Source: Aurantiacibacter poecillastricola (lineage in GTDB: Bacteria > Pseudomonadota > Alphaproteobacteria > Sphingomonadales > Sphingomonadaceae). From it: a DNA stretch of 64,000 bases. The position numbers were made by a program, and so were the translations under genes. The stretch is taken from contig NZ_JAVAMS010000001.1 in assembly GCF_030730945.1 (NCBI RefSeq), forward strand, positions 1,269,992-1,333,991, read 5' to 3'. A model generated the notes under the pieces. The model did no database searches and was not told the origin of the DNA. It saw only the letters and a list, made by a program, of their open reading frames with translations. Position 1 is the first letter of the stretch. Every line of letters begins with the position of its first letter. Positions 8,253 through 18,294 of the stretch are shown here, piece after piece.

Positions 8253-9956
8253 GTGACCCAGAAGGTCCCCGTTGCGGCGACCCGCGAGGATGCGCCCATC
8301 GATCCGCCCCTTGTGGAGCTGCCCATCCGCACCCACGATCGCGGATTCTACGATGGCTTCAGTCGCTCCGTCACGATCCCTTCCAAGATCATCATCTCGC
8401 TCATCATCATGTGGGCGATCTTCTTCCCGGTCTCGGCGAACGAGACGCTTTCGGCGGCCAACAGCACCATCATCGCGACGTTTTCGGGCTGGTACGTATA
8501 CCTGGTGGCGGCGGTGATGACGGTCACGCTGATCCTCGCGATCGTGCCGCAATCGGGAACCTTGCGCATCGGCAATCCGGGCGAGAAGCCGGAGTTCGAC
8601 CGGTTCAGCTGGTTTGCCATGCTGTTCGGTGCCGGGATCGGCATCGGGCTGCTAACCTACTCCACCGGAGAGCCGCTGGCGCATTTCCAGAACAATCCCG
8701 ACATCATTCGCGGTACGATCGATCCGCTCTCGGCAGAGGCGGTGCGCCCTGCCTACACCTACACCTTCCTGCACTGGGGGCTGGCGGCATGGGGCACCTA
8801 CGGCCTCGTCGGCCTTTCCATCGGCTATGTCTCCTATCGCCGCAACCTGCCGCTCACCATCCGTTCGGCGCTGGCGCCGCTGTTCGGCTCGGCCATGTCG
8901 GGCAAGGCCGGGCACGTGGTCGACATCGTGGCGGTGGTGGCGACCATTCTCGGCGTGGCCACGACGATGGGCTTCGGGGTGGAGCAGTTCGTTGCCGGGC
9001 TCTCGCGTCTTGGTGCGGGCGACTGGCTGCTCGATACGGATGGCAGTTCGACACCCGCCGCCGTCGTCATCTCGCTGGTAGTGCTGGTGGGCGCGTCCAC
9101 GCTGAGCGCGCTGTCGGGCGTTGGCAAGGGCATCAAGTGGCTATCCAACCTCAATCTGGGGCTCTCCTTCGCGCTGCTCGTGCTGTTCGCCGTGGCGGGG
9201 GCCGGGCTCTACGGCCTGGAACTGCTTGGGGTGGGGCTTTACGACTACATCCGCACGCTTCCCGCCCATATGCTGACGCTGTTCAGCGAAGACGGCCCTG
9301 CGGGCGAGGCGCTGGTGCGCTGGCAGCTCGACTGGACCGTGTTCTACTGGGCCTGGTGGATCGCCTTCGCGCCCTTCGTGGGCATGTTCATCGCCCGCAT
9401 TTCTCGCGGCAGGACCGTGCGCGAATATGTGCTGGGCGTGCTGCTGGTGCCCTCGCTGATGTGCTTTGTCTGGATGACGCTGGTAGGCGGCACGGCCATA
9501 GGGCTGGAACTCGATGGCACGGCGCAAGGCTCCATCGTGGGCGCACCCATGTCCGACCAGCTCTTCGCCACGCTGGCCGCGATGCTGGACCCGGGCTTTG
9601 CAGCGGTGGTCTCGGGGCTCGTCGTGCTCCTGCTGATGACCTATCTCATCACCAGCGCCGACAGCGCGATCCTGATCGTCAACACGATCAATGGCGCAGG
9701 CGAGACCGAGGGCCGCCGTCGCCGCCACATCCTGTTCTGGGGCGGCGCGCTTGCCTTCATGGTCGGCTCGATGCTGATCATCGGCGGGATCGACGCAATC
9801 CGCGTCACGATGATCATCGGAGCACTGCCTTTCTCGGCGGTGGTGGCGCTGATGACGATCGCGATCGTCAAGGCGATCGTCTTCGACATCATTCGCAAGC
9901 GGCACGGCGTGCCAACTACTGCGGAAGCCTGCGAGGCGTGGGAAGCCCCTGAGTAA
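8253..9956 (+). CDS. BCCT family betaine/carnitine/choline transporter
   Basis: A 567-residue secondary transporter of the BCCT family (glycine betaine, choline, carnitine uptake driven by Na+ or H+), with about twelve helices. Family signatures are MLFGAGIGIGLLTYSTGEPLAHF, the aromatic box helix WTVFYWAWWIAFAPFVGMF followed by IARISRGRTVREY, and TSADSAILIVN near the end. The start was set at GTG 8253 because AGGAGA and CAGGA lie just upstream and the cytoplasmic N terminus then has usual length; the frame is open to 8163 but that part looks non-coding. Likely osmoprotectant import in a marine or saline organism. Confidence 0.92.
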   Translation: MTQKVPVAATREDAPIDPPLVELPIRTHDRGFYDGFSRSVTIPSKIIISLIIMWAIFFPVSANETLSAANSTIIATFSGWYVYLVAAVMTVTLILAIVPQSGTLRIGNPGEKPEFDRFSWFAMLFGAGIGIGLLTYSTGEPLAHFQNNPDIIRGTIDPLSAEAVRPAYTYTFLHWGLAAWGTYGLVGLSIGYVSYRRNLPLTIRSALAPLFGSAMSGKAGHVVDIVAVVATILGVATTMGFGVEQFVAGLSRLGAGDWLLDTDGSSTPAAVVISLVVLVGASTLSALSGVGKGIKWLSNLNLGLSFALLVLFAVAGAGLYGLELLGVGLYDYIRTLPAHMLTLFSEDGPAGEALVRWQLDWTVFYWAWWIAFAPFVGMFIARISRGRTVREYVLGVLLVPSLMCFVWMTLVGGTAIGLELDGTAQGSIVGAPMSDQLFATLAAMLDPGFAAVVSGLVVLLLMTYLITSADSAILIVNTINGAGETEGRRRRHILFWGGALAFMVGSMLIIGGIDAIRVTMIIGALPFSAVVALMTIAIVKAIVFDIIRKRHGVPTTAEACEAWEAPE

Positions 9957-10332
9957 TCGCTAAAATAGATTGCAAATAGATGTGATACTGTTCGGACGGC
10001 TATATAAGCAAAATTTCCGCAGTAAATAGGTTCACATCGGATATGGCTCAGCTGGGAAAACGAACAGAATCCCTGTGATTTGAGAATCGAAATAGACCGC
10101 GATTTATAGTTGTCTAATTCGATGCGTCGCGGTGCAGTGTGGATTCTCTGCAACAACAATTTGCATAAGCGCGGGAATTTGGCCTCAGGAGGTGGCAAGC
10201 TAGTGCGATGGTCTGTATTGGGCCTCACCGTTCGCGCTGTATTCAAGCGCGCAGCATCCTGAATTTTGACGGCGCTGCTCCATCGCGAAGCTGCGCCGTC
10301 GCGCAACCAGTGATCTCCAGAGGGAATCAAAC
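9957..10332. other. 376-base gap before the large TonB receptor
   Basis: No convincing gene is present. The first 180 bases are visibly richer in A and T than the flanking genes, with runs such as TATATAAGCAAAATTTCC and AATAGACCGCGATTTATAG. The last part carries a GGAATC just before the receptor start. It probably holds the promoter of the receptor gene; I see no clear operator. Confidence 0.4.
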
Positions 10333-13005
10333 ATGTCGAAATATATCAGCGGCGCGTCTATCGGCGCGCTTGCCATCGCACTTGCCGCACCTGCCGCCGC
10401 GCAGGACGCAGTGTCCCAGAACGCGCCAGCCCAGAACACACCGGCCGCGCAGCAGCGCCAGGGCGGCGTTGGCACCATCGTCGTGACCGCGACGCGCCGC
10501 ACCGAAGACCTGCAGGACGTGCCCGTCTCCGTGCAGGCGCTGGGCGAGGAAGGCCTGGAAGAACTTAACATCGACACGTTCGAGGATTATCTCGAGCAGC
10601 TGCCCACCGTCACCGCAGGCGGCAGCGGTCCGGGGCAGTCGACCATCTACATCCGCGGCCTCGCTTCCACCACGCCGAATCTCACCACGGCAGGCGTCGC
10701 CGGCCTCGCGCCCAACGTGGCGCTCTATCTCGACGAGCAGCCGCTGACGCAGCCGGGCCGCAATCTCGACGTCTACGCCGCCGACCTCGCGCGGATCGAG
10801 GTGCTCTCGGGTCCGCAGGGCACGCTGTTCGGCGCGAGCTCGCAGGCGGGCGTGGTGCGTCTTATCACCAACAAGCCCAGCCTTGCCGGTTTCGATGCCG
10901 GTGCCAGCGCGGGCGTCTCCTTCACCGATGGCGGCGAGACCTCCTACAAGGCCGAGTTCATGCTGAACGTGCCGGTGACGGAGACGCTGGCACTGCGCGG
11001 CGTCGCCTACCTCGACGATCAGGGCGGCTACATCGACAATGTGCAGGGCACGCGCGACCTTAGCGAAAGCGCCCGTTTTCGCCCCGCCGGAACGGTGCGT
11101 GCGAACGGTGTGCCGGTCAGCGACCTGCGCGCCGGTTTCCAGTCCGAGGCCGACCTTTCCGATGTCACATTCCTCGACACCGACAATTCGGGCCTCGTGG
11201 AGGAGAACTTCAACGACACCACCTATTCCGGTTTCCGTGCCACGGCGCTGTGGGAAGTCACCCCCGACTGGACGCTGACGGTTGCCCACACCCGCCAGAG
11301 CCTGGAAAGCGACGGCGTGTTCTTCGCCGATCCCGAGCTTGACGGTCTCGAGGACCTGGAGATCCAGCGCTTCGAGGACGACCGCCTGGAAGACGATTTC
11401 AGCAACACTAGCTGGACGGTCGAGGGCCGCCTTGCCATGCTCGATGTGGTCTATACCGGTGCCTACACCGATCGCGAGACGGACCAGCGCGTGGACTACA
11501 CCGACTATCTCTTCGTCGGTCAGTACCTGCCCTATTACATCTGCGACGGTTCGGTGAGCTATCCCGGCTCCGCCGATCCCTCGGGCACTTGTCAGCCCCC
11601 CAACCTCTACGTCACCTCGGACAGCAACACGAGCGTGTTCACGCAGGAGCTGCGCTTCAGCACGCCCGACGACTGGCGCATCCGCGCGACCGCGGGCGGC
11701 TTCTACTCCGACCTCGAGTTGGAAGAGCGCAACGACTTCAACTACCCGGGCAATGTCGCTGCCGCGCCGTTCGGCGGTTTCGCGCCCAACTTCCCGCAGG
11801 ACGGCTTCACCTCCGTCGACGGTCCGTTCCCGCGTGACACGATCTTCCGCAACGACATCCGCCGTACGGACGAGCAGATCGGCATCTTCGGCGAAGCCAG
11901 CTTCGACATCGTGCCCGACCTGCTGACGATCACGCTGGGTGCGCGCTACTACGATATCGAGGTGGATTTCGAAGGCAGCGCCAATGGCTCGTTCTGCAAC
12001 GCCGGCGCAACTAGCGATGCCAACGCCTTCGGCACCGACCTCAACGACCTGTATGACGGTGACGGCGAATACACCTTCATCGGCAGCTGCAACGCCGACC
12101 TGCGCCAGACCTTCACGCTGGACGACAGCCTGCAGGATATCCAGGACGCAGGGCTCTCTGCCTCGCAGGCGCAGCAGGTGTTCAACGCGGTGCGCGCGCC
12201 CGACACGGCGCAGACCGACGGTTTCATCTACAAGGGGTCGCTGCAGGTCACGCCGACGCCGGATACGCTGCTTTACGCGACCTATTCGGAAGGCTTCCGT
12301 CCCGGTCTGCTCAACCGTCCGGGCGGCGCTACCAACGGACAGGGCTTCACCGTTCCGTTCGAGCTCGAGACCGACGAGGTGCAGAACTACGAACTGGGTT
12401 GGAAGCTCGACCTCGTCGACGGCCAGGTCCGCTTCAACGGCAGCGCCTTCTACGTAGACATCACGAACCTGCAGACGACGATCTTCGATCCCAGCATCAC
12501 CAACCTGTTCTTCTCGGACAATGCGGCGAATGCGGAAATCATGGGCGTCGAGGGTGACTTCACGGTCGCGCCCTATGCGCTGCCGGGCTTCACGCTGGCG
12601 GGTGCCTTCTCGATCCTCGACACCGAGATCACCGAAGTGCTGACCCCGACCGACGATGTGGTCGAAGGCGAACCGCTCGCTTTCGCGCCGGAGTTCCAGG
12701 GCAATGTGCGCGTGCGCTACGAGTTCGACCTGACGCGTGACCTCGAAGGCTATGTCCAGCCGCAGGTCACCTATTCGGCCTCGAAGTTCACCGACATCAT
12801 CGAGATCAACAAGCTCGAGCTCGACAGCTACACCATCGTCGATTTCGCCGCGGGCGTGGTTGCCAACGAGTGGCGCTTCGAGACCTATGTCGAGAACGTG
12901 TTCGACGAGCGCGCCGAGATATCGGGCAACTTCGTGAACGACCGCGAGCGGATCACCACAAACCGTCCGCTGACGGTGGGCTTCCGGGTCTCCTACGACT
13001 ACTGA
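10333..13005 (+). CDS. TonB-dependent receptor (large, substrate unknown)
   Basis: An 890-residue outer-membrane receptor. The signal peptide ends near AAPAAAQ (residue 24), a TonB-box-like GTIVVTATRR follows near residue 50, then the plug with DLQDVPVSVQAL, IYIRGLAS and RIEVLSGPQGTLFGASSQAG, then a long barrel ending in a terminal aromatic (FRVSYDY). This plug pattern is the one common in sphingomonad receptors for organic substrates rather than siderophores. A TPR-sulfotransferase gene follows 82 bases later with a hairpin between. An extracellular loop contains a Cys pair (YICDG, GTCQPP). Confidence 0.93.
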   Translation: MSKYISGASIGALAIALAAPAAAQDAVSQNAPAQNTPAAQQRQGGVGTIVVTATRRTEDLQDVPVSVQALGEEGLEELNIDTFEDYLEQLPTVTAGGSGPGQSTIYIRGLASTTPNLTTAGVAGLAPNVALYLDEQPLTQPGRNLDVYAADLARIEVLSGPQGTLFGASSQAGVVRLITNKPSLAGFDAGASAGVSFTDGGETSYKAEFMLNVPVTETLALRGVAYLDDQGGYIDNVQGTRDLSESARFRPAGTVRANGVPVSDLRAGFQSEADLSDVTFLDTDNSGLVEENFNDTTYSGFRATALWEVTPDWTLTVAHTRQSLESDGVFFADPELDGLEDLEIQRFEDDRLEDDFSNTSWTVEGRLAMLDVVYTGAYTDRETDQRVDYTDYLFVGQYLPYYICDGSVSYPGSADPSGTCQPPNLYVTSDSNTSVFTQELRFSTPDDWRIRATAGGFYSDLELEERNDFNYPGNVAAAPFGGFAPNFPQDGFTSVDGPFPRDTIFRNDIRRTDEQIGIFGEASFDIVPDLLTITLGARYYDIEVDFEGSANGSFCNAGATSDANAFGTDLNDLYDGDGEYTFIGSCNADLRQTFTLDDSLQDIQDAGLSASQAQQVFNAVRAPDTAQTDGFIYKGSLQVTPTPDTLLYATYSEGFRPGLLNRPGGATNGQGFTVPFELETDEVQNYELGWKLDLVDGQVRFNGSAFYVDITNLQTTIFDPSITNLFFSDNAANAEIMGVEGDFTVAPYALPGFTLAGAFSILDTEITEVLTPTDDVVEGEPLAFAPEFQGNVRVRYEFDLTRDLEGYVQPQVTYSASKFTDIIEINKLELDSYTIVDFAAGVVANEWRFETYVENVFDERAEISGNFVNDRERITTNRPLTVGFRVSYDY

Positions 13006-13028
13006 TCGTAGCGACCTTTGACCGATAG

Positions 13029-13063
13029 GCGGCGGGAGCGGACGACGGGTTCGCTTCCGCCGC
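13029..13063 (+). terminator. hairpin between TonB receptor and TPR-sulfotransferase
   Basis: GCGGCGGGAGCG at 13029-13040 pairs with CGCTTCCGCCGC at 13052-13063 with one G-T wobble, around an 11-base loop. It lies 24 bases after the receptor stop. No strong T-run follows, so it could be a terminator, a partial attenuator or an mRNA stabiliser that sets the ratio of the two genes. Confidence 0.5.
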
Positions 13064-13087
13064 TGTGCTTTGGTATGGGCGCGATGC

Positions 13088-15040
13088 ATGAGCGAACACG
13101 CTGAAAGACTGGCCGCGGCCCAGAAGGCCATGCAGAGCGGCGACTTCGAGACCGGCCTGCAGATTGCCGAGCAGGCGCTGGCCGCAGAGCCGGCCAATGG
13201 CGAGGCGCTGTACATGGCGGCCGTCGCCAATCGCTACCTGAAGCGCCACGACGAAGCGGAGAACATGCTGGCGCGCCTCCACGCTGCCATGCCCGAATAC
13301 GGCCGCGCCTGGCAGGAGGCAGGCCATCTCGCGCGCGCAGAAGGGCAAGAGGCGCGGGCTATCGCCGCCTACAAGCGCGCGGTGCGGTTCAATCCGGCGC
13401 TCGACGCCAGCTGGCGCGCGCTGGCCGAGTTGCAGAGCGGTGCGGAAGCACGGCAGGCGCAGGCGCAGGCCGAGCGGATTGCCACTCTGCCGCGCGAGCT
13501 GGTGGCCGTCACCAATCACCTGCACGAAGGCCGGGTTCTGCGGGCGGAAGAGATCTGCCGCCACTATCTGCGCTCCCACCCCAAGGACGTTGAGGGCATG
13601 CGGCTGCTGGCGCAGATTGGCATCAAGCTGGGCATTCTCGATGATGCGGAATTCCTGCTCGAAAGCGCCCGGGTCTTCGCGCCGGACAATGTGCAGATCC
13701 GCCTAGACTATATCGACGCCCTGCGCCGCCGCCAGAAGTTCGAACGTGCGCGCGAGGAGGCGGAAAGCCTGTACGAGAGCGATTCGGCGAACCCGCTGTT
13801 CCAGTCCCACCTCGCTATCGAGAGCATGCAGACGGGCGATTACGAACGCGCCTTCGCCCTGTTCGAACAAGTGCTGGAAAAGGTGCCGGGCGATCCCGCG
13901 ACGCTCACCAGCCGGGGCCATGCGCTAAAAACGACGGGCAGGACCGACGAAGCGGTCGAAAGCTACCGCGCCGCCTTTGCTGCCAAGCCCGATCACGGCG
14001 ATGCGTGGTATGCGTTGGCGAACCTCAAGACCTATCGTTTCTCCGACGCCGAGATGGCGGAGATGGCAGAGCAGGAGGCGCGCGCCGACCTTGCGTTCAT
14101 GGACCGCGTCCACCTCAACTTCGCGCTCGGCAAGGCGCATGAGGACCGCGAGAACTACGCGGAGAGCTTCGCGCATTATGAGAAGGGCAATGCCCTGAAG
14201 CGCGCGCAGACCCGCTATGATGCCGACGCGATGAGCACCGAACTCGCCAAGCAGCGCGAGGTGTGCACGCCCGAGTTGTTCGCCAAGCATGAAGGGGTAG
14301 GGCACAAGGCGCCCGACCCGGTTTTTATTCTCGGCCTGCCGCGCGCGGGCTCGACCTTGCTCGAGCAGATCCTCGCCAGCCATTCACAGGTCGACGGGAC
14401 GATGGAGCTGCCCGACATCCTCGCGCTCGCCCACCGACTGCGCGGCCGCAAGGCAGGCCAGTCGCGCTATCCCGAGGTCTTGCACGAGCTTTCGGCGGAG
14501 CAGCTCGAAACCTTCGGGCGGCAATATATCGAGAACACCACCATCCACCGCCAGGGCGCGCCGTTCTTCATCGACAAGATGCCGAACAACTTTCGCCATA
14601 TCGGCCTCATCCACCTGATCCTGCCCAATGCAAAGATCATCGACGCCCGCCGTGCGCCGCTGGATTGCTGCTTCTCTGGCTTCAAGCAGCTGTTCGCCGA
14701 GGGGCAGGAGTTTACCTACGGCCTCACCGAGATTGGGCGCTATTTCAGCGACTATGTCGATTTGATGATGCACTGGGACGAGGTGCTGCCCGGCCGAGTC
14801 CTGCGCGTGCAGCACGAGGACGTGCTCGACGATCCGGAAGGGCAGATCCGCCGCATGCTCGATTATTGCGGGCTGGAGTTCGAGGAGGCGTGCCTCAACT
14901 TCCACGAAACCAGCCGAGCCGTGCGCACTGCCAGCAGCGAGCAGGTGCGACAGCCGTTGAACCGCGCGGGGCAGGGGGCGTGGGTGCCTTACGATCCGTG
15001 GCTTGGAGACCTCAGAAACGCCCTCGGCATACCCGCCTAG
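13088..15040 (+). CDS. tetratricopeptide repeat sulfotransferase family protein
   Basis: A 650-residue protein. About the first 360 residues form tetratricopeptide repeats (for example [20 protein letters not shown] and [20 protein letters not shown]). The C-terminal third is a sulfotransferase domain with the PAPS 5'-phosphosulfate loop [17 protein letters not shown] near residue 415 and an [14 protein letters not shown] element for the 3'-phosphate. Such proteins transfer sulfate from PAPS to an unknown acceptor. The start at MSEHAERL was chosen over a frame opening 18 bases upstream. In sphingomonads this family is recurrently found behind TonB receptors, as here. Its stop overlaps the convergent csaA-like gene by four bases. 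Confidence 0.88.
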   Translation: MSEHAERLAAAQKAMQSGDFETGLQIAEQALAAEPANGEALYMAAVANRYLKRHDEAENMLARLHAAMPEYGRAWQEAGHLARAEGQEARAIAAYKRAVRFNPALDASWRALAELQSGAEARQAQAQAERIATLPRELVAVTNHLHEGRVLRAEEICRHYLRSHPKDVEGMRLLAQIGIKLGILDDAEFLLESARVFAPDNVQIRLDYIDALRRRQKFERAREEAESLYESDSANPLFQSHLAIESMQTGDYERAFALFEQVLEKVPGDPATLTSRGHALKTTGRTDEAVESYRAAFAAKPDHGDAWYALANLKTYRFSDAEMAEMAEQEARADLAFMDRVHLNFALGKAHEDRENYAESFAHYEKGNALKRAQTRYDADAMSTELAKQREVCTPELFAKHEGVGHKAPDPVFILGLPRAGSTLLEQILASHSQVDGTMELPDILALAHRLRGRKAGQSRYPEVLHELSAEQLETFGRQYIENTTIHRQGAPFFIDKMPNNFRHIGLIHLILPNAKIIDARRAPLDCCFSGFKQLFAEGQEFTYGLTEIGRYFSDYVDLMMHWDEVLPGRVLRVQHEDVLDDPEGQIRRMLDYCGLEFEEACLNFHETSRAVRTASSEQVRQPLNRAGQGAWVPYDPWLGDLRNALGIPA

Positions 15041-15381
15041 GCGAGGCGCGCACCGTTCGGCAGGTCGAACCCGTCGTCCGGCCCGGCGAGGACAATGGCG
15101 CCGTCCGCATCGGGATAGCCCAGCACCAGCACTTCCGACATGAACGGCCCGATCTGGCGCGGGGGAAAGTTCACCACCGCCATGACCTTGCGGCCTACCA
15201 GGGTTTCCGGCGTGTAGTGATCGGTGATCTGCGCGGAGGATTTGCGCACGCCGATCTCCTCGCCGAAATCGACCCACAGCTTGATCGCGGGCTTGCGCGC
15301 TTCGGGGAAGGGCTGCGCGTCGATCACCGTGCCGCAACGGATGTCCACCGCCATGAAGTCTGCAAGGCTAATCTCTGTCAT
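15037..15381 (-). CDS. csaA: CsaA-type tRNA-binding protein
   Basis: A 114-residue single-domain OB-fold protein of the CsaA/Arc1p-like tRNA-binding family. Diagnostic segments are [59 protein letters not shown] and SEVLVLG. CsaA was described as a chaperone with secretion-related activity in Bacillus and binds tRNA-like structures. A clear AGGAG lies before the ATG at 15381. It is a stand-alone gene between convergent and divergent neighbours. Confidence 0.9.
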   Translation of the reverse strand: MTEISLADFMAVDIRCGTVIDAQPFPEARKPAIKLWVDFGEEIGVRKSSAQITDHYTPETLVGRKVMAVVNFPPRQIGPFMSEVLVLGYPDADGAIVLAGPDDGFDLPNGARLA

Positions 15382-15468
15382 GGCGCGCTCCTATTGGGCG
15401 CGGCAGGGCGTGTCCACCATCCGGCCACCGGGGTGGAATATGCCTGCGGGGAGGACTAGGGGCGGCTG

Positions 15469-16707
15469 ATGGTCGCCTCGCTCAACCAGGTCCGCACCCT
15501 TTTGGTCGCGATATTCGTGCTGATGGCCGGCAGCGGCTTTCTCAGCACGCTGATCGCCGTTCGGCTGGAGGAGGCCGGACGCAGCGCGCTGCTGATCGGG
15601 TTGGTTGCCACAGCCTATTTCGGCGGGCTGACGCTTGGCGCGCTGAAGGTGGCGCCGCTTATCGCGCGGGTTGGCCATATCCGCGCCTTCGCGGCCTTCG
15701 TCTCGATCTTCTCGGCCAGTTCGCTCTCCTATGCCATCTTCGACAATCCGCTGGTGTGGACCCTGCTGCGTTTCGCCGATGGCTTCATGATGAGCGGCGT
15801 GTTCGTCTGCCTCGAGAGCTGGCTGAACCGCGTGGCGCGCCCGGACAACCGCAGCGTGATCCTCGCCGCCTACATGATCGCGCTCTATGCCGGGCAGGCA
15901 ATCGGGCAATTCCTGCTTAACCTCGGCGACAACGCCCCCGCCCTGCCTTTCATGGCGTCCGCGGTGCTGCTGTCGCTGTCGGTGCTTCCCGTCGTGCTTA
16001 CCCGGATCCAGCAACCGATGATGGAGGGGGTCGCACCGTTTTCCCTCAAGCGCCTCTATGCCGCCTCACCGCTTGGCATCGTGGGCACGGTCGCGACCGG
16101 GGTGATGCTGGGCGCTTTCTATGCGCTGGGTGCGGTGTTCGTGCAGCGCGTGGGAATGCCGCTGGCGCAGGTAGCGCTGTTCACCTCTTGCACTATCGCT
16201 GGCGGGGTGGCGCTCCAGTATCCGCTGGGCCGCCTGTCCGACCGGTTCGACCGGAGGCTCGTGATCGTGATCTGCACGGTGGTGACGGCGCTGCTGTGCG
16301 CGGCGCTGGCGCTGGTGCGCGCGCCTGTCCTGATCTTTCTGGCGGGTGCGCTTTTCGGCGGCTTCGCCTTCGCCCTCTACCCGCTTTGCGTTGCCCATTC
16401 GAACGACCATCTCGAGGACAGCGAGCGAGTGGGCGCGAGCAGCGGGCTGGTGCTCGTCTATTCGATCGGCGCGATGGCCGGCCCGATGGTGGGGTCCGTC
16501 GCCATGGCTTCATTCGGTCCGGCGGGGCTCTTCGCCGCGATTGGCGCTGTCGCGGTGGCGGCATCGCTGTTCGGTCTGTGGCGCATCGCGGTCAGCCCGC
16601 CTGTTCCCGAAGCCGAGCAGCAGGATTTCCAGTCCATGCCGCGAACCACGCCGATGGTCGCCGTGCTGGAGGACGATTCCGAAAACTGGAGCGAGAGCCC
16701 GAGCTAG
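15469..16707 (+). CDS. MFS transporter (YcaD-like)
   Basis: A 412-residue major facilitator protein with twelve predicted helices. The first helices read LLVAIFVLMAGSGFLSTLIA and GLVATAYFGGLTLGAL; the central signature PLGRLSDRFDRRLVIV lies between helices 8 and 9 and is typical of the YcaD/sugar-efflux branch. The C-terminal 40 residues are polar and cytoplasmic. Substrate unknown. AGGGG precedes the ATG at 15469. It converges with the DUF4230 gene, leaving three bases between. Confidence 0.88.
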   Translation: MVASLNQVRTLLVAIFVLMAGSGFLSTLIAVRLEEAGRSALLIGLVATAYFGGLTLGALKVAPLIARVGHIRAFAAFVSIFSASSLSYAIFDNPLVWTLLRFADGFMMSGVFVCLESWLNRVARPDNRSVILAAYMIALYAGQAIGQFLLNLGDNAPALPFMASAVLLSLSVLPVVLTRIQQPMMEGVAPFSLKRLYAASPLGIVGTVATGVMLGAFYALGAVFVQRVGMPLAQVALFTSCTIAGGVALQYPLGRLSDRFDRRLVIVICTVVTALLCAALALVRAPVLIFLAGALFGGFAFALYPLCVAHSNDHLEDSERVGASSGLVLVYSIGAMAGPMVGSVAMASFGPAGLFAAIGAVAVAASLFGLWRIAVSPPVPEAEQQDFQSMPRTTPMVAVLEDDSENWSESPS

Positions 16708-16710
16708 CCC

Positions 16711-17406
16711 TCATTCGTCGTCGAAGCGCACGTTCACCTGTACCTCGCCAAAGCCTGCCACCTGCAGCGGAATGGCAAGGTTCTGCCGCACGGCAGAGCG
16801 CGCAGCGGTGCGGGCCAGGCCAAGCACTTCCGGATTGCGGGCAAAGTCGTTCGCGCGCTCCGAAGCCTGGCGCGAATTGTTGCGGCTGAGCGAGACGGAG
16901 GCGTCGCGGCTGACATACAGCCCGTCCGTGAAGTAGCGTGCCTGACCTTCGTCGAGATTGGGCTCGGACACTTCGAGATCGGGAAGCGTGACGTCCAGCG
17001 TCTGCGCCGTCTCGTCCCAGTCGAAATTGCCGCGCTCCATCTCCGACAGGTTGAGGCGGTATTCCACGGTGGCGGGCACGATCATCGCCTGCCGCGATTG
17101 CAGCGCATCCACCTCGAAGGGGCCGACGCTGGGCGTGCTCACGCTCTCGGCCACCACGTCGAACCGGCTGGAAAATACCGTCAGCGCGTTCTGCTTTTCG
17201 AAAGCGAGCATGGAGGTGGCAACGATATCGCCGCGTTCCTGCGGGCCCCATTTCTCCCAGGCCAGCCAGGCGAGGGCAACAACCAGCAGCAGCACAACGA
17301 TCCACGGCGCGCCCCTGGCTGCCGCCTGCCGCGCCGGGGGAGGACCGGCGGCGGGTTCCGCCACGCGGATGCGGCTGCCTTCGTTCTGCCTCAGGTCACC
17401 TGCCAT
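16711..17406 (-). CDS. DUF4230 domain protein, membrane anchored
   Basis: A 231-residue protein with one N-terminal membrane anchor (about residues 34-51, WIVVLLLVVALAWLAW) and a periplasmic DUF4230 domain. Typical features are the opening strand FSSRFDVVAE, a YRLNLSEM strand and the C-terminal amphipathic helix with QNLAIPLQVAGF. Function unknown in the family. The ATG at 17406 overlaps the stop of the upstream metallo-hydrolase gene by 16 bases, which suggests translational coupling. The frame is open much further upstream, but that stretch is antisense to other genes. Confidence 0.82.
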   Translation of the reverse strand: MAGDLRQNEGSRIRVAEPAAGPPPARQAAARGAPWIVVLLLVVALAWLAWEKWGPQERGDIVATSMLAFEKQNALTVFSSRFDVVAESVSTPSVGPFEVDALQSRQAMIVPATVEYRLNLSEMERGNFDWDETAQTLDVTLPDLEVSEPNLDEGQARYFTDGLYVSRDASVSLSRNNSRQASERANDFARNPEVLGLARTAARSAVRQNLAIPLQVAGFGEVQVNVRFDDE

Positions 17407-18269
17407 ATATCCTCCGTTTCCTGCACCTCGCCGCGCTGTTCGAGGTCGATAAGATGGGCGTGCACGCTCTGCGCGGCGGCAGGCCAGAGCTTTTCCGGAA
17501 CGCCCTTGTACATCACCGGCACCAGCGCCTCGATGCTGCGCGCTTCCTCGGACAGGAGGCGCGTGATCTGCCGTTCGCGCTGGCGGCGATGACCGATCAT
17601 GCCGCGCACCAGCTGGCGCGGCTTTTCGACCGCGGGGCCGTGGGCGGGATAGTAGATGCGGTCCTCCCGCTCGTGGAGGCGGGCAAGGCTGGCCATGTAA
17701 TCGGCCATGTCGCCATCGGGCGGTACGACGACGCTGGTGGACCAGCCCATCACGTGGTCGCCAGTGAACAGCGCGCCCGATTCCTCCAGTGCGAAGCATA
17801 GATGGTTGGAGGTGTGGCCGGGGGTGGCGATGGCACGCAAAGTCCAGCCGGGACCAGTCATTGCCTCGCCATCCTCCATCACGCGGTCGGGTTCGTAGGT
17901 CTGGTCGAAGGGAGCATCCACGCGAGGTGCATCGGAATGGAGGTGAAGCGGCGCGCAGCCCACGATGGGCGCGCCGGTGGCTTCGGCCAGAGGCCTCGCG
18001 GCAGGAGAATGGTCGCGGTGGGTGTGGGTGCACATGATCGCGCGGACCGTCGCATCGCCGATCGCCGATTGCAGCGCGAGCAGGTGTGCGGGATCGTCCG
18101 GACCGGGGTCGATCACGGCAAGCCCCTCCTTGCCGCCGACCAGATAGGTCTGCGTACCGGTAAAGGTGAACGGCGAGGCGTTGGGCGCGAGCACGCGGGC
18201 GACCAGCGGTTCCAGTCGCTCGACTTCGCCTGTGGGCCAGGGTTGCGGGGGAAGGGCCATGCAGCGCAT
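17391..18269 (-). CDS. metallo-beta-lactamase fold hydrolase (LACTB2-like)
   Basis: A 292-residue hydrolase with all zinc-binding motifs: THTHRDH (H82, H84, D86, H87), PGHTSNH, the bridging Asp in TGDHVMGW and the final His in PAHGP. The C-terminal winged-helix-like tail (LVPVMYKGVPEKLWPAAAQSVHAHL) places it with LACTB2-type proteins, which include RNA endonucleases and thioesterase-like hydrolases. Two candidate starts, 18269 and 18260, are equally likely. It is divergent from glpK with only 25 bases between, and overlaps the downstream DUF4230 gene. Confidence 0.87.
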   Translation of the reverse strand: MRCMALPPQPWPTGEVERLEPLVARVLAPNASPFTFTGTQTYLVGGKEGLAVIDPGPDDPAHLLALQSAIGDATVRAIMCTHTHRDHSPAARPLAEATGAPIVGCAPLHLHSDAPRVDAPFDQTYEPDRVMEDGEAMTGPGWTLRAIATPGHTSNHLCFALEESGALFTGDHVMGWSTSVVVPPDGDMADYMASLARLHEREDRIYYPAHGPAVEKPRQLVRGMIGHRRQRERQITRLLSEEARSIEALVPVMYKGVPEKLWPAAAQSVHAHLIDLEQRGEVQETEDIWQVT

Positions 18270-18294
18270 ATGGCGGTGAAAGAGAGGAATTCCA

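Noticed and set aside
10327..13230. A 967-codon leftward open frame
   Set aside because: Shadow of the TonB receptor at 10333-13005; its translation is rich in Arg, Val, Gly and Ala with no family motif.
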